Source: Brevinematales bacterium (GTDB lineage: Bacteria > Spirochaetota > Brevinematia > Brevinematales > JAOACQ01). From it: a DNA stretch of 62,951 nt. The stretch covers positions 1 through 62,951 of the forward strand of contig JAGVOW010000107.1 of assembly GCA_020052515.1 (NCBI GenBank), given 5' to 3'. How positions within the stretch are numbered: position 1 is the first letter of the stretch; each line of letters begins with the position of its first letter. The translations under genes were made by a program, and so were the position numbers. A model generated the notes under the pieces. The model saw only the letters and a program-made list of their open reading frames with translations. It did no database searches and was not told the DNA's origin. Shown one piece after another: positions 43,800 to 52,972 of this stretch.

Positions 43800-46625
43800 T
43801 TACTCTTCCTTAAATTCTACCAATCCCCATACGCTAGGATTTCTATAAAACTCGCTGTTGCCTGTCCAGAATGCCTGCCTATCTCTTTCTCCACTCGCTC
43901 CCGCATCGTTTATGATTAAATCAAACCCAAATCTTTCCCCTTTCTTGTAAATAAAATCTCCAAGGTTTGAAAAGAGCAGTCTTGCCTCCATAATATAACC
44001 GTTTTTCGTGCGCTTCACATTCACTTCTCCGTCGCCTAATTCTCCTTTACTGACATTCCAGATACTGGGCAACAAATCCAATTTTTCATCGCCCGTCCCG
44101 AGGATGATGTGATAGTCTTCTCCAGTAAAAGACAAACGCCCCAAATCGGCTTTCGGGTTCTTACACAGAGTCATTTCCAGGCTATCTCCCTTATAAATTT
44201 CTCCGTTTGTAAAAGGATTTAGCACAGGGAAATCATCTTCTAATTCGCACCCAATATACAATGCCGCAGAGTCAGCCATAATTTTTATAGACGCTTTAAA
44301 ATGATTAGAAGACCTCGAACTTGAAGATCTGGAAAAATTTTCTTTATTCATTTGAATAGTAGAAACACCCGACGGCCAGTCAGACAAGTCTCCATCTACG
44401 GTTAATATCCCGGAAAATTTACTGGCGCTCAGGATTGGTTTATTCCAGTAAGGATTTAACAATTTCAGCGAATCCAGATAAAGATTTCTCTCGCCTGGAA
44501 CTTTCTTGTCCACATTCAACAATCCCTGTGCCGAACTTAGAAAATAATCGTTCGAAACAGTTTCATAAAAAGCCTTTGCTATTTCAGGGTTCCCATCCAC
44601 CCGCCAATCTGTTTCCTTATTCACATTAAACCAAACCACTGACTTAATCGCAGGGTATTTTTCCGCAAGTGAAATACCGGTATCTTTAATCCAGGTTGAT
44701 TTGCTCCCTCCCATAGGGGTCGTAGCAAATTCCCCTACCATAATAGGCTTATCCGCTATCTTTTTTACAAGCGTTATATACATTGAAGAAAACAGGTCAT
44801 CAAAAGTACTCCACCCCAAATTATAACCCTGTTGAAAACCAAAATTATACGCATCTATGGCAATCCAATCCACATAATCATCTCCGGGATAAGCTCGAAT
44901 TACATCATTTTCTTTATCATTAGGAAAAGAAACATGGTTTACACACCATATCCATATCGCATTAGTCGCTCCTCTTTTTATAAAAATGTCCCGGACATAA
45001 CGGAAAGCCCGAGCGTATTTTTCCGGGCTTTTATCATTCAAAAGTATAGACCAGGGATAAAATTTCAGGTTAAACTCATGCCCCCATCTCAAAAAATAAG
45101 GTTTTCCGAACTCCACTGAATCATCTGCCCATTTTGCAATATATTCATCCCATTGCCCGGAAAGAATATTGTCCAATTTAATACTATTGGTATCTCCCGA
45201 AATCCATGGTTCCCATGTAATATGAGGTAAGTACCCTTCTTGAGTCAATAAATTGCATTCTTTTGAAGGAAAACTCGAACTCCAATCCTGATACCACATT
45301 ATCTGGGCCAGTTTCTTCCCAATCTTTGATTCAAATAAATGAATGTCCCCTATGTTCCTGCTGTAAGATTCCGAGAAAGCCCCCAGAAAACAGCCATTAT
45401 CCTGTTTATCTTTCCTGACTACATCGTAGTTTTTAAAACCACCAAAAGTCCTGATTAAATTGTCATCCTCTCTAGTCAATCTAACACTTTCTATTTCAAA
45501 CCAACCCTTTTCATCGCACACTCGCGAAATCGTCTTGAATTGAACTAATTTAAGCCTGTTCAGGTCCAGCGGGACATAATTCCCCCATCCTTCCTGCTTA
45601 AAAACATAAAATGGAATTTTGTACTCTTTCCAGGACTCTGAAGCCGCACCAATCTCATAGCCATGGTAATCATAATCCGTTACACCTTCACTTCCTAAAT
45701 ATATTTTCACTTTACTACCACTCCCCCTAATTGAGAAAGAAATGGTGTTGTATTTCGATAAATCAACAGGGTTCAAAAAAGCTAATTTCGCAACCGCGTA
45801 ACGGTTATCACAATCTTTTCTAAGGGCATAATCCAGCTTGAGTGCTTTACCGCCCCGGGAAACTGAGATTTCAGCTTCTGAATTTCCGCCCATTACTGAG
45901 TCGCTTTCGGCTTTCCATTCCCCATTCAAAAGATCAACTTTTACACCTGTCCTGGCATAATCACTCAAAAGCAAAGTCTTAGGCAAATAGTTTTTCCATT
46001 TCTCACTATCGCTGTGCAACTCTACTTTCTCCAGAGTAAAGAAACCTTTTTCCCCCTCCTGAACCGAGCCAGTTTGGAACTGAAGCATCACAATATTTTT
46101 GAGATCCAGTGGTTTTTTTTCCCCCCAATCTTCCTGCTGAAAAGATGCTAAAGGAATAATATATTCTTTCCATCGCGACGAAGTGCTGTCAATTAGATAG
46201 GTATGATAATTATAATCTTTTATTTCACCAGTCACCAAGTGAATTTTAAGCTTATGTCCATTTCCTTTTAAGCGAAATGATAAAAACTGATAAGAGGATA
46301 TGTCAATAGGCTCTGAAAACTTAAGCCTCATAATAGAATAACGATACTGGTATTTCTGTCCCAATTCATAATCTAATCGTACCGCGTTTTCCTGTCCGTC
46401 TTCACCTTTACACAATGTCAAAACGGCTTTTGAGTCACCGCCATTATGGGAGTCTTCATCCGACAACCACTCCCCTTTTAAATCACCTACACGTAAGGTC
46501 TGTTCCCAAAAGTTATCTAACTTTAATACTGAGGGAGTATCCGAAGCAAAACAAAAAAACTGCAAGAAAAAAACAGAAATAAAAAACAGAAATAAAATGT
46601 TCCTATAACCTCTGCGCCGACCCAT
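43800..46625 (-). CDS. secreted multimodular GH26 enzyme with three binding-like modules
   Basis: A 941-residue exported enzyme: signal peptide (RNILFLFFISVFFLQFFCFA), two homologous beta-sandwich modules (about 30-205 and 215-388) resembling CIA30/CBM11-type domains, a GH26 catalytic domain (about 410-690) with acid/base Glu517 in RWGHEFN and nucleophile Glu632 in MVGEFATT, and a C-terminal CBM9-like module (about 738-941; GILTVDGDLSDWP). GH26 activity is most often beta-mannanase but can be other beta-glucanase. It should degrade a polysaccharide outside the cytoplasm. The gene is separated from the upstream binding-protein gene by a strong hairpin terminator, so read-through or an unseen promoter is required. 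Confidence 0.87.
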   Translation of the reverse strand: MGRRRGYRNILFLFFISVFFLQFFCFASDTPSVLKLDNFWEQTLRVGDLKGEWLSDEDSHNGGDSKAVLTLCKGEDGQENAVRLDYELGQKYQYRYSIMRLKFSEPIDISSYQFLSFRLKGNGHKLKIHLVTGEIKDYNYHTYLIDSTSSRWKEYIIPLASFQQEDWGEKKPLDLKNIVMLQFQTGSVQEGEKGFFTLEKVELHSDSEKWKNYLPKTLLLSDYARTGVKVDLLNGEWKAESDSVMGGNSEAEISVSRGGKALKLDYALRKDCDNRYAVAKLAFLNPVDLSKYNTISFSIRGSGSKVKIYLGSEGVTDYDYHGYEIGAASESWKEYKIPFYVFKQEGWGNYVPLDLNRLKLVQFKTISRVCDEKGWFEIESVRLTREDDNLIRTFGGFKNYDVVRKDKQDNGCFLGAFSESYSRNIGDIHLFESKIGKKLAQIMWYQDWSSSFPSKECNLLTQEGYLPHITWEPWISGDTNSIKLDNILSGQWDEYIAKWADDSVEFGKPYFLRWGHEFNLKFYPWSILLNDKSPEKYARAFRYVRDIFIKRGATNAIWIWCVNHVSFPNDKENDVIRAYPGDDYVDWIAIDAYNFGFQQGYNLGWSTFDDLFSSMYITLVKKIADKPIMVGEFATTPMGGSKSTWIKDTGISLAEKYPAIKSVVWFNVNKETDWRVDGNPEIAKAFYETVSNDYFLSSAQGLLNVDKKVPGERNLYLDSLKLLNPYWNKPILSASKFSGILTVDGDLSDWPSGVSTIQMNKENFSRSSSSRSSNHFKASIKIMADSAALYIGCELEDDFPVLNPFTNGEIYKGDSLEMTLCKNPKADLGRLSFTGEDYHIILGTGDEKLDLLPSIWNVSKGELGDGEVNVKRTKNGYIMEARLLFSNLGDFIYKKGERFGFDLIINDAGASGERDRQAFWTGNSEFYRNPSVWGLVEFKEE

Positions 46626-46656
46626 TCCTTTCCTCCACTACAATTGAAACACCATT

Positions 46657-46699
46657 AAAATAAAAGAATCGGGAGAAAATCCCCCGATTCTTTTATTTT
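46657..46699. terminator. strong hairpin terminator inside the glycan locus
   Basis: AAAATAAAAGAATCGGG (46657-46673) is perfectly complementary to 46683-46699, giving a 17-bp stem with A and T runs on both sides. It can terminate in either direction and may set the expression ratio between the binding protein and the enzyme. Confidence 0.85.
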
Positions 46700-46731
46700 T
46701 TATGTTCAGCAATTTCAATCCATTAATTATA

Positions 46732-47904
46732 CTATTTAGTTAACGTTACCTTGTCTATCTCAAACCAACCCTTTTCGCCTACAGCTTTAGAAGCAGTTTT
46801 AAACTGAATAGTTGAAATTTTTTCCGGGTCAAAAACAACCGATTTTCCCCACCCTTCCTGAGTCAACTCCGCGAAAGAAAGCTTGTACTGCTTCCACTTT
46901 CCCGATGTGGCCGTTATAAGATAATTATGGTAGTCAAAATCTTCGACATCTTTTGTCCCAATGTAAACACGTATTTTATTGCCGCTTCCTCTCATCCAAA
47001 AGGAAAGCGTTCTATATTTGGATAAATCTATCGGTATCGCAAAAGAAACTCCCACCATAGCGTATCGGTCCTTGAAACCAGATGCTAATTCGTAATCCAG
47101 CCTTAAAGTTTTTTCTCCCTTTGTCTGACCGTTTCCAAAAGACATTTTTGACTGAGAAGTCCCACCATCGAGACTGTCGTCACGAGACATCCACTTTGCG
47201 CTTAAATCAATCAGGTTAAGTCCCTGTTTGGCAAAATCACTCAGGTTCAAAACATCCGTTAAAACTCTTGCGCTATTAGGATCTGAAACCTTTTCGGTAG
47301 AAAGTTCCACTTTATCTACCGCAAAATTACCTTTCTCACCATCCGCCTTAGAAGCCGTTTGAAATTGAATCACAACTGTTTTGGATAAATCTAAATCCTT
47401 TTTAGCCCCCCAGCCTTCCTGAATCAGTGAAGTAAAAGGAAGCCTAACCTCTTTCCATTCCCCGGACGTTGCCGCAATCGGATAGCCATGGTAATCATAG
47501 TCCTTGACATCAGCCGCGCAGACAGAAAAACGAATACTGCTGCCGCTGCCTTTGATCCAGAAGGAAATTGATTTGTATTTTGAAATATCAACCGCTTCTT
47601 TAAAAGCAAGCTTCAAAGTTACATAGCGATACTCATAATCCTTTCCCAATTCATAAGCCACGTTCAAAGCTTTTTTACTCTTTTTGCCCTCTACAAAAGA
47701 CAATGCCATTTTAGAAGTACCGCCATTATCTTTATCGGTAAAAGGCACCCATTCTCCTTTTCCAAAATCTATCTTTAAAACACCAGTTCCAAAATCACTC
47801 AAGCTTAAAGCTGAAGACTCAGCGAAAGCTAACAAAGCGAAAAGAAACACAACCAAAGCAGATAGCACCACCTTCATCCCATTATTACCAAACTTTCCCA
47901 CCAT
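46732..47904 (-). CDS. secreted protein of two tandem carbohydrate-binding-like modules
   Basis: A 390-residue exported protein: signal peptide (about residues 1-30), then two tandem modules (about 33-205 and 215-388). These are close relatives of the two modules in the neighbouring GH26 enzyme. Repeated landmarks are GGTSKMALSF or GGTSQSKMSF, SFWIKGSGSSIRF or SFWMRGSGNKIRV, DYDYHGYPI or DFDYHNYLI, and GWGKSVVF. No catalytic domain is attached. It may present or capture the polysaccharide at the cell surface or in the periplasm, which is inference. AGGAGAG before the ATG at 47904 supports the start. It follows the MalG-type permease gene by 62 nt. Confidence 0.8.
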   Translation of the reverse strand: MVGKFGNNGMKVVLSALVVFLFALLAFAESSALSLSDFGTGVLKIDFGKGEWVPFTDKDNGGTSKMALSFVEGKKSKKALNVAYELGKDYEYRYVTLKLAFKEAVDISKYKSISFWIKGSGSSIRFSVCAADVKDYDYHGYPIAATSGEWKEVRLPFTSLIQEGWGAKKDLDLSKTVVIQFQTASKADGEKGNFAVDKVELSTEKVSDPNSARVLTDVLNLSDFAKQGLNLIDLSAKWMSRDDSLDGGTSQSKMSFGNGQTKGEKTLRLDYELASGFKDRYAMVGVSFAIPIDLSKYRTLSFWMRGSGNKIRVYIGTKDVEDFDYHNYLITATSGKWKQYKLSFAELTQEGWGKSVVFDPEKISTIQFKTASKAVGEKGWFEIDKVTLTK

Positions 47905-47966
47905 AACTCTCTCCTAATCTAAAAAGATTTATTTTTCTCTCTCCCCCTCTGAAACGTAAAAACTCC

Positions 47967-48893
47967 CTAGCCTTTTAAAGCCCCTTCCGTTAACTCCGCA
48001 ATAATCTGTTTAGCCATAATAATGAAAACCAATAGTATAGGAAACACAGTTATCACAGTGCCCACCATGATCGCTCCATAATCCACGTCATTCTGGCCCT
48101 TTAAACTCGACAAAGCAACCGGGACTGTGAAAGCTGTCCTTTTCGTCATCAATACCAGAGCATTAAAAAAACTATTCCAGCTTCCTAAGAAAGTAATCAT
48201 CCCAAGCGCGCCTAACCCAGGAGAAATCAAAGGCAATACAATCCGCCAGAATATCCCAAACTCAGAAGCCCCATCAATTCTGGCCGACTCAACTAAATCT
48301 TTCGGTATAGCGCTTTCCACATACTGCCTCATCAAAAAGATACCATAGGCATTAGCTATAGCCGGAATATAAAGCGCTTTTGCCTGGTTTAACCAGCCAA
48401 AAGTTTTCATCATCACAAAATAAGGAATGATACCCACAACAGAAGGCACCATCAAAGTCAGCATCATAAACCGGAACATCATGTTTTTCCCTTTAAAATT
48501 ATACATCGCGAAACCATAACCGCCCAGAGAACAAAAGAAAAGAGTCAAAAGCGTTGTCATAGTAGCAATATAAAGACTATTCATCAACGCATTCCAGAAA
48601 GGCGTTTTATTCATCAAAGAAGTATAATTAGTAATAAAATTTTGAAACGAATCCGCCATTAACAATAATTGAGGGGGGTTGCTGAATATCTGAGAAGAAG
48701 TCTTCGAAGAAACCAGCAACATATAATAAAACGGAAAGAACGTTATCAGCACCCAAAAAATCAAAGGTAAGTATAAACCGATATATTTTAACGCTTTTTC
48801 CCACAATTTTTCCTCGGACAAAAGCCTCGATTCCGAATATTTGGCCTGGACATTTATAGCAGCGCCTCTGTTTCCCGCACTTTCGATAGCCAT
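47967..48893 (-). CDS. MalG-type carbohydrate ABC transporter permease
   Basis: A 308-residue inner-membrane permease with six transmembrane helices. The EAA loop (YVESAIPKDLVESARIDGAS...FWRIVLPLISPGLGA) contacts the ATPase. It belongs to the MalG/LacG branch of CUT1 sugar importers, which normally pairs with a MalF-type permease, a binding protein and an MsmK-type ATPase. None of these partners is in the window. GGGAGG before ATG 48893 fixes the start, just downstream of a consensus promoter. Confidence 0.92.
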   Translation of the reverse strand: MAIESAGNRGAAINVQAKYSESRLLSEEKLWEKALKYIGLYLPLIFWVLITFFPFYYMLLVSSKTSSQIFSNPPQLLLMADSFQNFITNYTSLMNKTPFWNALMNSLYIATMTTLLTLFFCSLGGYGFAMYNFKGKNMMFRFMMLTLMVPSVVGIIPYFVMMKTFGWLNQAKALYIPAIANAYGIFLMRQYVESAIPKDLVESARIDGASEFGIFWRIVLPLISPGLGALGMITFLGSWNSFFNALVLMTKRTAFTVPVALSSLKGQNDVDYGAIMVGTVITVFPILLVFIIMAKQIIAELTEGALKG

Positions 48894-48921
48894 GATTTCC
48901 TCCCTTGCAAGTTTGCCTTTT

Positions 48922-48950
48922 ATTATAAAACTGAAAAAAATCCTTGTCAA
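48922..48950 (-). promoter_or_regulatory. consensus promoter of the glycan operon
   Basis: On the minus strand TTGACA, exactly 17 nt, TATAAT: a perfect sigma-70 consensus. It separates the glycan genes from the V-ATPase/coaE transcript. Confidence 0.85.
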
Positions 48951-48969
48951 CAACTACGTTATTTTTATT

Positions 48970-49575
48970 CTACCCCAGCAGGATATTCGCCATAATATCA
49001 ACTTGCCTCTCCAATTTATCTTTTGTGCCATTGTTAAACAAAATAAAATCCGCTTTTTTATGAATAAATTTCAATTCATTCTGGACATTCAGGATATTCT
49101 CAGCCTTACTCTTCGGCCATCCCCGCTTCTTCATAATCCGTTTTCTATTATCCGCTTCAGACGCTTCTACTCTGACAACCAGATCACACAAACAGTCTAA
49201 TTTTATTTCATAAAGAAGCGCGGCGTCTATTACGATATGATTTTTAGAAAAGCATTCCAGAAAGGAGAGAATTTCTTTTTTCATCTCAGGGTGCAAGATT
49301 TTGTTCAACTGAAAACGCTTTTGCCGATCATAAAAAACAATATTGCCTAACGCCTTTCTATTTATGCTGCCATCCTGATTTAAAATCGATTTCCCAAATG
49401 CGCGAGCCACTTCTTTTCTTTTGGAAACCATAGCCAGATGGCCAAACCGGTCCACATCAATGTGAACAAAGCCATATTTTTCAGAAAGTATTTTCGATGC
49501 TTTGGACTTACCGCTTCCAGTCTTTCCGACTATTCCGACAATCCATCGTTCATTTTTTTTCTTTTTTTGAACCAC
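48970..49575 (-). CDS. coaE: dephospho-CoA kinase CoaE
   Basis: A 201-residue P-loop kinase that phosphorylates the 3'-OH of dephospho-CoA in the last step of CoA synthesis. It has GIVGKTGSGKSKAS (P-loop), the DVDRFGH segment, VIDAALLYEIKL and RIMKKRGW. The exact start is uncertain: GTG 49575, after a GGGG-containing leader, is preferred. An in-frame start at 49605 would overlap the cysteine-rich gene further. It appears to be the last gene of the V-ATPase transcript. Confidence 0.9.
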   Translation of the reverse strand: MVQKKKKNERWIVGIVGKTGSGKSKASKILSEKYGFVHIDVDRFGHLAMVSKRKEVARAFGKSILNQDGSINRKALGNIVFYDRQKRFQLNKILHPEMKKEILSFLECFSKNHIVIDAALLYEIKLDCLCDLVVRVEASEADNRKRIMKKRGWPKSKAENILNVQNELKFIHKKADFILFNNGTKDKLERQVDIMANILLG

Positions 49576-49951
49576 GCTTGTCCCCGCAAAATTCTTCCTT
49601 AACAATCTTTTTTATCTGCTTAAATTTCTTATTCCCATAAGAGCATTCAAGAATTTTTTTTACTACATCATTCCTATGAACTAGAACGCAATCGCTGCAA
49701 TCCCAGACCTTCCTGCCGTCTGCGGAAAGCAGCCACTTCCCGGTCCCAACTCTATTCTTGCATGGATAAAAAGGGCAGTAACAAAAAAAACAGTTTAAAC
49801 CTTTTTGTTCTTCTTCGCCAGCATTGAAAGGAATTTTATGACATGGATAAAAGGAACAATCCTGAAATGAAAAATGAGAATTGGCAAAATCTAATTGCTT
49901 TTCAAAATAATTGAGGTTAAAGTCTTTATCCCGGACATGTTTTTTTTTCAT
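49550..49951 (-). CDS. cysteine-rich small-domain protein
   Basis: A 133-residue protein with paired Cys motifs: CSFYPCHK, CFFCYCPFYPCKN, and a WDCSDCVLVH segment, a pattern that fits the metal-binding 'cysteine-rich small domain' family (PF04071). Eight or more Cys are spaced for zinc or iron binding. It overlaps the stop of V-ATPase subunit I by ATGA and overlaps coaE at its 3' end, so it is firmly embedded in the operon. The function of the family is unknown. A His residue follows two of the clusters (CHK, VLVHR). Confidence 0.75.
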   Translation of the reverse strand: MKKKHVRDKDFNLNYFEKQLDFANSHFSFQDCSFYPCHKIPFNAGEEEQKGLNCFFCYCPFYPCKNRVGTGKWLLSADGRKVWDCSDCVLVHRNDVVKKILECSYGNKKFKQIKKIVKEEFCGDKRGSKKEKK

Positions 49952-51900
49952 AAAGCGTTTTCTTTATTAATCCCCACTCCCTCAAAAGCCCTGCCGTTCG
50001 CACGGAAAAATTTAACAAAGAATTCATAATACTCAAGCCTCAGAGCTTGAATGCCCACAATAAATCCTTCCACACCAATCACAAAAATATTGCCGATTAA
50101 AATCGCGATCCATTGAGTAATGGGATCCTTCATTCCACTGGCAATCAAGAACACAACACTCATCAAAGCTCCATGATTCAAGGCAAAAGCGCCTACCCTC
50201 ATAAAAGAAACCGTGTTACTCAGAAAAGAAATAACTGCCTCAAAAAGTTCCACAAAACCCAGGACTGGATTTACCGGTTCGGCATGCTCGCCATGCTGAG
50301 GAAAGAGAAGCCCTTCAAGCATTTTTTCCAGGGCTATCAAAATCCCCGCTCCAACCGGAATCCACCAGATAAAAGAGGGGACACTTACATTGTTGATAAT
50401 CCCATACGCTCCATATAAAAGGCTCCAGTAAAACGCCAATCCCGCAAGGCCGTTTGGCGAGAAGAACAGCCTTCCATAATTTCTTTCCAGAATACTATTA
50501 ATAATGCTCAGCAATATACCTATAGAAATCATGGCCGCCCCGAAAGCCACCGCGATCATAAGAATATCCATAATATGGTGCGCCGGGCTCATCCAGAGAG
50601 GCTTGAAAATTTCTTCTTTTCCAAAAATTTCCCCGTACAAAAATCCAAAAAGCACAGAAGATAATCCTATATAAAATATAACAGCCGCCAGCGAATGCAT
50701 CGGCTTCATCTTTTTAATAGACAAAATTAAAAGCCCCAGCAACGCGAGCACAATGCCATGCCCAACATCACCAAACATCGCCCCATACATCAGCACATAA
50801 GCTATCGCCGCAAAAGGAGTAGGGTCAATTTCCCGGTAATTAGGCATTCCAAAAGTTCCCACTAAAGCCTCAAATGGCTTGAGAAACCAGGGGTTAGAAA
50901 ACTTTGTAGGAGGCACCAATCCCTCCTTTTCCATGACCACAGAAGCCTTTTCATTCATGAAAACACAACGGTTTTCGGTTATTTTTTCTACAACACGCTT
51001 CAGTTTAGTAATGGAAGCAGAAGGCACCCATCCGGAGAGAAGCATAATTTTCTGAGTGGAAGCCATTTCTCCTTTAAGATTAGACATAGAAATATGATAC
51101 AAAACGCTTTTCTTCATTTTTCCCATAATAGAAACCGTTTTGTGTTTCGTTTTTTGAAAATTCCTTTCCTGCCAGATTTCTTCATCCTGCGCGGCTGAAA
51201 GATCAAAAGCATAGGCCACCAATTTAGATTTGGCATTTTTTTCGAGATCATAGGATATTCCATATTCCCGATAAAAAACGCTTTTCAAGATATTATCCAT
51301 TTTATCTTTCATGGACCGGGGAAGGGCAAAAAAAACTAAAGCATCATCGCCAATATCTCCCAGATGATGCACTTCGCTGGGAAGAGTAGATAAAGCCGTT
51401 AAAAATCCATCGTAACTGTTTAATGGAACCGTACCGAAACCGGTATAAAAATACCGAAGATCTTTAAATTTGGATAAATCCAGGTTCATATTAGAAAAAT
51501 AATTAATCTGACGGATTTTAATCTCTATTTGAATTTTTCTGAGTTTAAGAGTTTCCGCCTGTTGATTGTATTGATTGATCTCCGTCTCAATCTCTTTAAC
51601 AGACTGCTCAATCTGATCCGCGTTTAAAATATCTTCCTCTCCCTCTGAACTTTCGCTCAAAAATTTCGGGAAGAAATTTTCAAAATAAGTCAGTAAAAAA
51701 TTAATCCGTCTGTCATACTCCACATATTTGGAAAGCTCTGCTTCACAGAAAGTTTTATTCAACAGACAGTCTTTTAATTTATCCGGCCCTATCTCAATCA
51801 TCTCAAAATCGCCAAACTTCACCACTTCTTTGGACACAGCTTCTACTTCGTTTTTCAGGATGACAAGATCGGCCTTTTGCATTCTCTCTGGAAAAAACAT
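49948..51900 (-). CDS. ntpI: V-type ATPase subunit I (a-type stator)
   Basis: A 650-residue stator subunit: a soluble N-terminal domain (about 1-330) with coiled coils that contacts the peripheral stalks, then a membrane domain with seven to eight helices. The essential ion-channel Arg is in SFMRVGAFALNHGAL. GAMFGDVGHG, YGEIFGKEE and GVEGFIVGIQALRLEYYEFF are also conserved. It forms the half-channels at the rotor ring. It is separated from subunit C by a 34-bp palindrome and has a GAGAGAG ribosome-binding site. Confidence 0.95.
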   Translation of the reverse strand: MFFPERMQKADLVILKNEVEAVSKEVVKFGDFEMIEIGPDKLKDCLLNKTFCEAELSKYVEYDRRINFLLTYFENFFPKFLSESSEGEEDILNADQIEQSVKEIETEINQYNQQAETLKLRKIQIEIKIRQINYFSNMNLDLSKFKDLRYFYTGFGTVPLNSYDGFLTALSTLPSEVHHLGDIGDDALVFFALPRSMKDKMDNILKSVFYREYGISYDLEKNAKSKLVAYAFDLSAAQDEEIWQERNFQKTKHKTVSIMGKMKKSVLYHISMSNLKGEMASTQKIMLLSGWVPSASITKLKRVVEKITENRCVFMNEKASVVMEKEGLVPPTKFSNPWFLKPFEALVGTFGMPNYREIDPTPFAAIAYVLMYGAMFGDVGHGIVLALLGLLILSIKKMKPMHSLAAVIFYIGLSSVLFGFLYGEIFGKEEIFKPLWMSPAHHIMDILMIAVAFGAAMISIGILLSIINSILERNYGRLFFSPNGLAGLAFYWSLLYGAYGIINNVSVPSFIWWIPVGAGILIALEKMLEGLLFPQHGEHAEPVNPVLGFVELFEAVISFLSNTVSFMRVGAFALNHGALMSVVFLIASGMKDPITQWIAILIGNIFVIGVEGFIVGIQALRLEYYEFFVKFFRANGRAFEGVGINKENAL

Positions 51901-51915
51901 AACAAACTCTCTCTT

Positions 51916-51949
51916 ATACTAAATACAATCAATTGATTGTATTTAGTAT
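51916..51949. repeat. 34-bp perfect palindrome between V-ATPase C and I genes
   Basis: The half-site ATACTAAATACAATCAA is followed at once by its exact complement, with no loop. It begins at the last base of the subunit C stop codon and ends 15 nt before the subunit I ATG on the transcribed strand. No U-run follows, so it is not a standard terminator. As RNA it would form a long AT-rich hairpin; as DNA it could be a protein-binding site. Confidence 0.9.
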
Positions 51950-52953
51950 TATGACATTACCAGCATTTTCATGAGCTTTTCATTTTCCACTTTCATCCTT
52001 TTACTTTCCATTAAAAGAACCAGGTTCTTGACATTGATGTTATGCAAAACAACAAAGCTCAACAACACGCCCACACTAAACGGAGAGCCCCCCAAATGTT
52101 TTCTGGCTCTCTTTGCCAGATGAAACCCTACTTCTTTTTCAAGAGAAAAATCTCCTTCCGCCTTTTCTTTCTCCAGAAAACCATGCTCCCTCAGGAGATT
52201 AACAAAAGCCTCTTCACTCTCCGCTCCCAACAACTCTTCATACAGGTTCTTTGAAAGGACTTTTAATATATTGGGCAGCATAGCGGCTGTCTCTTCTCTC
52301 TGCAACTGGTAATAAAACTTCGCCCGGTAAATCCACAAAATACGATTCATCTCCAGAAAATAAAACAATACTCCCTTCACATCTTTGCTATCCGCGGGCA
52401 GAAGAGAGGACATCTTTTTCTTTAATCTTCTGGCATAATAATTATCAAGGCTCATTTCAAAATAGAAGGAATCTTTTTCTTCTTTTAATCTGGGAAAGGA
52501 ATCAAGCGCCAGCCTGTAATACGGCGTTCCACTCAGAAAATCCTGAAGCTCATCCAGAGTTTTCACATCTTTTACCAGGCTCAACTGGATTTTATTAAAA
52601 TCGCCCAGCCGGTACAAGAAATCCACCGGCTTCCCATTTATAATAGAACGTGTCAAAATCTTTAAATTCTCAATTTCATAAACCCTGGACCATTCTTCCA
52701 TAAAATCCTTAGTGCTTCCAGTCAAAAAACGCCTGCCGCTCTGAATAAAATAGTACCCTTCCTGTTTCAAAAGGCCTTCTAATTGAACCACATCGTCCGT
52801 CTGTAACTCTATTTTCCTAACCCGCGTTCGAAGAAACGCAATAAATTCCTGTAAACTCATCCTTACTAATTCTTCCAGTTCCTCTTTCCTTAAAAGAGTC
52901 GCCAGCCATGACTTCACCTTCGCATAAATCGCAGCGTATTCTTCACCCAGCAT
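51949..52953 (-). CDS. ntpC: V-type ATPase subunit C (d-type)
   Basis: A 334-residue subunit that sits on the rotor ring and couples it to the central stalk. It is helical throughout and starts with YAAIYAKVKSWLATLLRKEELEELV. It has the family pattern FNKIQLSLVK...LDELQDFLSGTPYY and a C-terminal KNLVLLMESKRMKV. GAGG 7 nt before ATG 52953 decides the start; an earlier in-frame ATG would overlap the G/H gene. Confidence 0.88.
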   Translation of the reverse strand: MLGEEYAAIYAKVKSWLATLLRKEELEELVRMSLQEFIAFLRTRVRKIELQTDDVVQLEGLLKQEGYYFIQSGRRFLTGSTKDFMEEWSRVYEIENLKILTRSIINGKPVDFLYRLGDFNKIQLSLVKDVKTLDELQDFLSGTPYYRLALDSFPRLKEEKDSFYFEMSLDNYYARRLKKKMSSLLPADSKDVKGVLFYFLEMNRILWIYRAKFYYQLQREETAAMLPNILKVLSKNLYEELLGAESEEAFVNLLREHGFLEKEKAEGDFSLEKEVGFHLAKRARKHLGGSPFSVGVLLSFVVLHNINVKNLVLLMESKRMKVENEKLMKMLVMS

Positions 52954-52972
52954 AAAGACCTCTTCCTCTGTT

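Noticed and set aside
51916-51949. Palindrome as an intrinsic terminator
   Set aside because: There is no run of T after the stem on the transcribed strand, and essential subunit I lies downstream.
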